64,000 nt of DNA from positions 266,468-330,467 of the forward strand of contig JXTB01000138.1 of the NCBI GenBank assembly GCA_002914805.1, given 5' to 3'. How positions within the stretch are numbered: the stretch's first letter is position 1; each line of letters opens with the position of its first letter. The notes under the pieces were generated by a model, which was not told the DNA's origin, ran no database searches, and saw only the letters and a program-made list of their open reading frames with translations. A program made the position numbers and the translations under genes. This stretch comes from Parasponia andersonii (taxonomy: Eukaryota; Streptophyta; Magnoliopsida; Rosales; Cannabaceae). Below are positions 56,920 to 64,000 of the stretch, in pieces.

Positions 56920-59900
56920 TCAACAAGATGGGGGACCTTCTAGACGTATGTAATCATACATGATCCCTTGGAAAGGGCTAGTGCTTCTGGGTTGTGTGAG
57001 AAACAGAGTATTATCCCCTTCAACAAGCTGAACCCCTTGTACATTGATGCTGTAGAGCCAGTACAGCCCATGAATTCCATGTCTTGCTATTGAGTTATCC
57101 CTCCCTATCAATCCAGTAGAAAAAAGGGGTCGCCTCATTTTCGGATCATTAATTCGAACCTTCAATGAAAAACGAAAGTTCAAACAAATAAGGTTATCAA
57201 GGTGTCAACTAGTTGGAATGATAAAGAAATGAAAAAGAAAGAGAAGGAAGCAGATTACTTCTTGTTACGTGACTCCCAAATAAGCATAGAAGTTAAGTAG
57301 AGCTCATATAGTTTAGTAACAAATCATCATGAGGCTTTTCACTAACCTGCATTTCAGCTAGAGTTGCAGATGCAATTGCCACACGCAGTTTGTATGTGCC
57401 GTTTCGAACAACATTGTTAAGTCCGAAATGGATTTGCCATGTTGTCCCTTCATATGTGTTATCTTCTTTTTTCCTGCAATAGAAGGAAAGACTTTATACT
57501 ACTACGTTTAGATATCTCCCAAACTATATAAATTTCCAACAGGCAAAAAATATTGTATCGGAAAATGCGTGTGAAGTAGTAGTGTTGTGTGTGAGCTGCC
57601 AAACAAATGTTGACAGAAAAATACCTGGGAACCTGTGCAAAGAACCAATCTTTGGTGTAGTCACTAACACCAACAGTGTAAACCAGATCTTCATTCGGAT
57701 ACAATTCTGTATATCTGTTCCATAATCCGTATTGCCTAAACCTGCCAGTCAAACGAGGTGCTTCAGATTTTAAGTTCCATGGGCTAACAACCATACTTCT
57801 TTAAAAAAAAAAAAAATCTAGTGAGTTACTATACTGATACAGGGCACAAGAAAATGGCAGAAGCTATACATGAGAATATTGAAACTAATCTCTCTAATGT
57901 TAGTGAGGAATCAGGAAATAAGGGATGGCCGTGAATTTTAATCCCTGTAATTTGGATAGGGAAAAAAAAAAAGCAACCTTAAAGAAGAAATCAACTCCTT
58001 AAAAAAATTGATAAGAGACCAACCTATCAGGATGATTAACAAAAAGTCTATTAATATACTTTGGGTCAGGATCAGGAACATAGAACTCTGCAGCTGATCG
58101 ATCAGGAATGCCTATTTCCCACAATGTGGGCCCATCTCTTGGAGGCTCATACACAAGATTGCCCATTTCAATACAAGAACCTGTATTACAAGTTAACAAA
58201 ACCACATTTTTTATATGATAAAACAGCTAGAAGATTTAATAGAAATTTAAGGAAATAATACCTGAGGTTATGGTAACAGGAACATCATATCGATAATCTC
58301 CAATAAAACCAGGGACCCACGCATAAAGATTATAGTCACCAGTACGTACATTTTTAATGGAGAAATAGCCATCCTCATCTGCTCTGGTCCAGAATTGATA
58401 GTCCTATGAAGTAAGCTATCAGTATGGGTGTTACAAAGTTGATGAAAATGAATTCCGTAAGGAATTCTACTATTGGATACCTCTCCAACCGAAATGTATG
58501 TCAAGCAAGCAATGCAACTGTTTTCAGAGAGTCATATTAGATATGGTAGATTTCTTGAAGATTTTTCTGAAAATTGAACATAAAATTTCCTTGACCAAAA
58601 AATTCATAACTCACTCTATAAAAAGTTCATTTTTGGCTTAATAGTCTCAAATATTCAGTATTTAACTCTGTAGTCAGACTTCTAAAATCATGTAATGGTA
58701 ATCAATTAATCCTTGTATTCATCAAAGTGTGAATCAGATTTGACAGATTCTTGAAGATTTTGCTGACTAGCACACACTTTGAAAAGTTTTTATTTTGTTT
58801 AACACTCTCAACACTCAAAATCTTAAACCCGGACATCACACTTTTAAAATCACCTTGCATTCTCTTTGCCAAGATCCAACATCTCCTGGAGGTGCCAAAC
58901 CAACATAGGCACCTTTTGCTGATATCCAGTCTTCATTTACATGCCTACATAAAAAACAAAAATGGTGATCAAATTCACTAATGCAAAAAAGTTAAAATTA
59001 CTGTTGTACATTATTGTGAAATCATAATACTGCAAACATGCCATATACATGCTTGCTTGTGTTAACCACTATAACAATGGATATGAAGGTAGTATGTGAA
59101 CTAAACCAGACAAGACAGTATACCTAGCAGTTTTTGAATCTTTCATACCTGTCCAGAACAAGCAGTCTACCACCGACATTGCCTCGTTGATCTGACTTCT
59201 GAAAATCCTCAGAAGCTGGGAAACTATATGGCCAGCTTTGAACTTCTGTCATCATCTGAATATTAATCTACATCATTGTCTCATTCATTGATGGCTCTCT
59301 GATACAAACCTCCGTTTTATGATAAACAAAATAGTGCTGTTTTCCCATATCACCTGTATTTTAGCATCCTCCCACAGCCAAAATGGGTCATCTCCTATGG
59401 GTGCAGAATTAAGATAGATGAAGACAGGGCCAAAAACCTTCTTCCATGGTTCACCAGCTCTAAATTTGGGCGCCAGATCTTGTCCGGCATAATGACCACT
59501 AAGAAACATCTTACAATACCAGTAGAAAAACCAACATTAACTAGAATGCAAAATATGGCCAACAATAAGTCTTTATAGTCACACCAATAACACGAAAATG
59601 ACCCACAATGCAAAAATAATAATCTCTTATTCACCAATGTTCTTGATCAGTGGCTTACCGCAAGAGTGGTGGGACCAACATGTGAAGTTAAGTTCTGTTT
59701 GAGGGGTCCACCAGAACGGAACTCATCACTGGGAGTGATCTGCCAAAATCCTGTGGGTGGATTGGTGCATATCCACCCATGGACCCGATTGTCTTTATTC
59801 TCACACGAGTACTGGTACTTGTCATCCACCTGCAACTCCAAGAAATAATTGAGAAACAAGAAATTCTTTGCATATATTCTGAGACTACATGGGCAAGGAA

Positions 59901-61771
59901 GAAACCATACTCGAAAGAATGGTCAACATCCATTAAATAATGTTTTTTTACTCAAAGATCACACCATATTGAGGACTCATAGTATCATACCATATTGTTA
60001 ATCCAAGAATAGTCAAGATCCACTATATAACAATTTTTTCGGTCGAACAAACAATTATAAATAACTGTTTAATAATGTTTTAAATTGGTCTACAAAACCC
60101 TGCCCTGACCTACCCTTTTGTGAGGAAAATTTTGTAGAAAAAGTATACCTACCTCTCCTGTGAGCTCACGCATCTTGGGATTGACTAGTAGGGCAGCTTC
60201 TGGGTAGTCTAGGCATTGACATCTTCCTGGTAACCGATCATCAGGAAGGGGCATGTATCTTTGTCTATTATCTGCTATTGCCATGTACTGAAACCTATCC
60301 AATAAAATCACAAGGTTCAAAAGATTTTTATGTTGAAATACTAAGAAGTGAAATGCCATACTTCTCTTTTCTGAGCTTGAAAGTTATCCTGGTTTCCCCA
60401 ATTTCGAAGTCAGGCCAATCCTTCAAGTGCTCGTAAATGCCATAAGAGTAGAAGCCTGAGGAACCCCGGAGCATTATAAACCTGTAGAGATCAAACATAT
60501 GCATATTAAACTCAAATAAGTCTTTGTCCAGAAAGTCGGAGTTGGCTTTTATGAGCAATGACCTTTTGTCTATATTTAAGGGAACAAACTTCCCCTCAAG
60601 TGAAGGATCCCACATTCTTGTAAATGAAAGCTCAACCTGTTCTTCGGTATCGATTGCAACCCTAAAATAAGTACCTTTAATCCTGCATATGAAACAATTA
60701 TTTGTTCACCAACTAGCATAAGAATAAGTAGAACATTATAGTGAGATTCCAGTCAACTGAAGCACTAAATAAAGTTACATAATGATCGGTAAACTACAAA
60801 CATAATCAAGTCATCATCTCATCAATGTAAACAAAATTCGACTAGTAGTGGCGACAGAAATATCTTCAATGAGAAAATTTTCTTGAGACTATTTCTCAAG
60901 TATATTAGTTAATGAAAACGAAAAAGAGACTAGAGGGGCGTACACATCAAATATTCCCTTACTTCCTGGTGCACTCCAAACAAGATCCCAGTACCTACAT
61001 ATTCATCCAAAATACAATCATTTCAAACTTAAGTTACTGAAAGCAACATGGATAATAATACTCTTACAGAAGATAACTAAAGTTCCAATCATCGTTTATC
61101 TACTAAATTTGACGCATGTAAGGCATTCTAGCTTTCACCTGGATAACCAAACAGAGGAGAAGCAAAAAGCTTTGCTTGTTTTAGATCAACTTACAGTACG
61201 CCTAAGAAAGTATTACTTTTGAAACCTTTTCCTCCTATACTTCCGGATCGGAACAATAAATTACATAATGGATGAGGAAGAAAACAGATTAAATACGTTG
61301 TAAAACGAAAGTACCCTCTATTGGACTCCTTATTAAGAACTTCAAGAAGATTGTCGACGCCATTATACCGTATTCCAGTAACAATCCCATCTGGAACAGA
61401 CAATGTTACTTGAATTATGCCATTGTCCATCACCACCTGTACATTGTGTTATAAACTTATAAATAATTAGCATGTTAAAGTGAGAGCGCATTAAGCAATA
61501 CAAAAAGGCATTTTCCCTTCAACTTAAGAAAACCCAGAATTTTTTTTTTTTTTTTTAAATATCAATTTATTTATATTTTTATGTGAAGCACAAAACATTA
61601 TAGCAGCAAAATTTAGAACAATACAAATATTTTGAAATACAAGAATAAAAATAGTTCAAATACATCAAAATTTGAACAATATAACGATCATAATTAATAG
61701 GAGCAAACAAGACTCAAAATTTGATTTACATGACTGCCTTGAATATGCAACCGCACCCCTGGAGTCGACAT
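56920..61771 (-). CDS. Gene A: rhamnogalacturonate lyase, intact, 15 exons
   Basis: Family PL4 enzyme that cleaves the RG-I pectin backbone by beta-elimination. Exons (minus strand): 61730-61771, 61315-61436, 60944-60994, 60563-60682, 60362-60481, 60153-60294, 59659-59829, 59354-59509, 59149-59255, 58854-58944, 58262-58403, 58024-58180, 57625-57741, 57347-57473, 56920-57159. They total 1905 bp (634 aa). All introns are GT-AG and phases agree. Domains: N-terminal lyase about 5-205; SGGP 238-241; SGHY with His262, which by alignment memory corresponds to the catalytic His of Aspergillus PL4; FnIII-like about 335-412 ([22 protein letters not shown]); CBM-like about 425-630, ending EGPPSC. An in-frame TAG 27 bp upstream fixes the ATG. 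No signal peptide is visible. A likely 5' UTR intron acceptor lies at 61819-61820. Confidence 0.95.
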
Positions 61772-62687
61772 GGTGAGGCCTTTGATGTCAAATTTCTATG
61801 CACCCAGTTTCAGAATTCCTGAAAAACCAATGGGAAAACCAAAGTTTTGGAGAGAAGCTTGAGAAAAATTGGAGAAATATTTATGCTACTATACTATTAT
61901 AATGCTTAACATCATTATAGTCGATTATCAAATTAAAAAAGATGCGACATGATACAATTTTTTTAAAAAAATTTTAAATGTGGACATAAATAGTGACTCG
62001 TGGTCTGTGTGAAAAAGACATAGTTGTCAAGTGAAAAAATGTCTATTAACTATATAGACAAAAAAGAAAGAAAAGGAAATAAATATAAGAAATATGTAAC
62101 TTAAAAAAAGAAAGAAAAAAAAGTGTTGGTTACAATTTAGATCTATGATTTTTCTTGGAAAATATATGAAATAACATTTTCAAAAATAAATAAATAATAA
62201 TCGGGGTATTAGAGTTACCAGAGAGAGAGAGAAATGAGAGATAAAAAAGCAGGGCAAAGCTAAAGGTTCTGATCCGATCCAACCCCTTTAAATCAGTGGA
62301 ACCAAATATTTGATCGCCTGATATTTGGTATAGTTGAACGTTGGTTATATTTATATCGTTGTCGAATAAAAACTAAGAACAAGTCAAGATTTTTATTTTT
62401 TGTCTATCTTTCTGACCTTTTATAAGTTCCCCTCGCACTAACGGTTCCCCAGTTCCTCAGTACCCACCCACGACGACATTAAAAGCGGGAATTTCTATAT
62501 ATAGTATTAAAAACATTTATTAAATATAATAATAATTTCATTCTAATTCTTTTAATCTCATCCATCATTCTTATTTCTATTCGAGTAGGAATGTTGCTGG
62601 AATGACTTATAAGAAAACAATTTAGAATGATTTTTTTATGTTAAAAATTCTTTGACAGCAAGTGAAAATATTATGAGTATAACTAAC

Positions 62688-62905
62688 TTGGGCTAAAAAT
62701 ATGTTTTATGAATTTTTTTCAAAAATAATATTTTTAGGAGTGTCAAGACATCGATTGTAACTTATAGTCAAGAACTTTTTGATTGTGAAAACAACATTAT
62801 TTAAGTTAATAAAGTCTTGACTATAAGTCAAAACGTCCTTAATATTTCTAAAAAAGTTATTTTTAAAAAAATGCAGAAAAAAATCATTTTGGCAGTTTGG
62901 CTCAA
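62688..62905. mobile_element. MITE related to the one at 8994-9127
   Basis: It begins TTGGGCTAAAAAT and ends with a similar inverse sequence (TTTGGCTCAA). The interior has TAATATTTTTAGGAGTGTC like the first copy, plus an inner inverted pair (ACTTATAGTCAAGA and TCTTGACTATAAGT at 62759-62772 and 62814-62827). No coding capacity. Confidence 0.55.
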
Positions 62906-63455
62906 ATTAGTTTTACTCATATCCTTTTTACTTAAAAATAAAAAAGAATGAGCAAAACTATATAGATACTATTTTGATAATTCTATTATCAAAATATAAA
63001 AAGAGTCATTATAAAGAATACAATATATTATTACTCAACCAAATAACCACAAAGAGTAATATTTAGATCGAAACTTATTTAAGTTAATATTTTTCCAACC
63101 CTCAAGCACAAGCCTATAATTCTAAACTAATTAATGTATGTCTATAGTTCTAATCAATTAATGTAAACTAAAACACTCGTCTACCGAACCTAATACAAAG
63201 TAAACTTATTTATGAATTTCATTGAAAAATGACATCTAAAAATACTTCTATTAATCATATGTAAGTTTTTTTTATATTAATATCATTATATTTCAACCTC
63301 TTTTAAAAGATCCAAAATTCTAGAAGGGAAGAAAGAAATAAGTATATAGGTAATAAATTTTCTTAAAAAACAACATAATTCACGTAAAATCAAAAAAAGT
63401 ATTAAGGCAACTAGATAATACGTTTTTTTCCAAAAAAAAAAAGATAATGCGTGAG

Positions 63456-63482
63456 TGAGAGAGAGAGAGAGAGAAAGAAAGA
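63456..63482. repeat. (GA)n microsatellite
   Basis: GA run of about 18 bp continuing into AAAGAAAG. Confidence 0.85.
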
Positions 63483-63604
63483 GACAATTTATATGACTAG
63501 ATAAATTATACGACTATTTTGGTCAAAAAAAAATTAGTTTTCATTAAATAATTATCTTGAAAAAAAAAGAGCATATAGGAAAAAAAATTTTAAAAAGAAA
63601 AAAA

Positions 63605-63704
63605 AGTATACTTGTATATAATTGATAATAGTAATAATGAAAGGTAAAAAGAAAGAAAAGTATACTTGTATATAATTGATAATAGTAATAATGAAAGGTA
63701 AATG
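63605..63704. repeat. 54-bp tandem duplication
   Basis: AGTATACTTGTATATAATTG starts at 63605 and again at 63659; the copies are nearly identical until about 63704. Confidence 0.9.
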
Positions 63705-64000
63705 ATGAAAATGAATGAGAATAAATATACAGGGAATCAACTATGAAGTGGAATGAAAAAAAAAAACGAAAAGGGATTGAAAAAAATCAATAATCATAAA
63801 CAATTGATAAGACAAATGATAAGATCATTAATTGCTTGATATGTGGAATTTACTAAATTTTTTCTACTATTAAATCATGAGATATTTCAGTAAAATTCAT
63901 ATGTTAAATAGCGAGATTGGAGAGTAAAAAGAGAATGATCAATCTCAACATTTATGATCCTTAAAGTGTTACGAAAAATACACCTCAAAAATCTTTATTA

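Larger units (their letters stand above)
61772..64000. other. 5' flank of gene A, AT-rich, no gene seen
   Basis: It holds the 5' UTR and promoter of gene A (not resolved), poly-A/T runs, a MITE (62688-62905), a GA run (63456-63482) and a 54-bp tandem duplication (63605-63704). No credible coding frame. Confidence 0.6.

Noticed and set aside
1-64000. tRNA, rRNA or other structured RNA genes
   Set aside because: I saw no convincing tRNA boxes or rRNA sequence; tRNAscan-SE and Infernal would be decisive.

Overview
This window looks like nuclear DNA from a flowering plant, probably a eudicot; I cannot name the species. It has AT-rich intergenic DNA, genes with many small GT-AG introns, and plant-type repeats: Tat-lineage Ty3/gypsy elements, Ty1/copia, LINE 3' ends, MITEs and (TA)n runs. 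I saw no bacterial-type operons, CRISPR arrays or RNA genes.

The host genes are a tandem family of three rhamnogalacturonate lyase genes (polysaccharide lyase family 4), all on the minus strand and all with the same 15-exon plan. Gene A (56920-61771) is intact: 15 exons, 634 codons. Gene B (44856-55190) also has an intact reading frame (636 codons), although a 5.5 kb Copia element sits in its intron 11. Gene C (9868-42017) is a pseudogene. It carries nonsense codons, frameshifts and splice-site losses, and it is stretched to 32 kb by three LTR insertions. These are a solo LTR in intron 3 (40677-41482), a full-length element in intron 6 (26010-38758, element 2) and another at the end of exon 11 (11822-24425, element 1).

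Elements 1 and 2 belong to the same Tat-like Ty3/gypsy family and lie in opposite orientations, with gene C exons 7-11 trapped between them. Each carries gag, protease, reverse transcriptase, RNase H, a second RNase H-like domain and integrase, all decayed. Between integrase and the 3' LTR each has about 5 kb of extra DNA holding tandem arrays (about 75, 100 and 74 bp; the last built around a conserved hairpin) and a four-exon gene on the strand opposite to gag-pol. That antisense gene has a TATA box, conserved small introns, a gypsy-associated N-terminal region and a long coiled-coil C-terminal half. It is the most interesting feature here. In element 2 the second RNase H segment is inverted and reordered.

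The left end (1-9800) is a repeat graveyard: a heavily decayed chromovirus with a recognisable integrase (1-4560), a truncated Copia relative of the element in gene B (4620-5960), two LINE 3' ends with A-tails, and two MITEs. The right end (61772-64000) is AT-rich flank 5' of gene A with one more MITE.

Exons, frames and LTR boundaries were worked out by hand from the sequence. Family names rest on recognised motifs, not on database searches.
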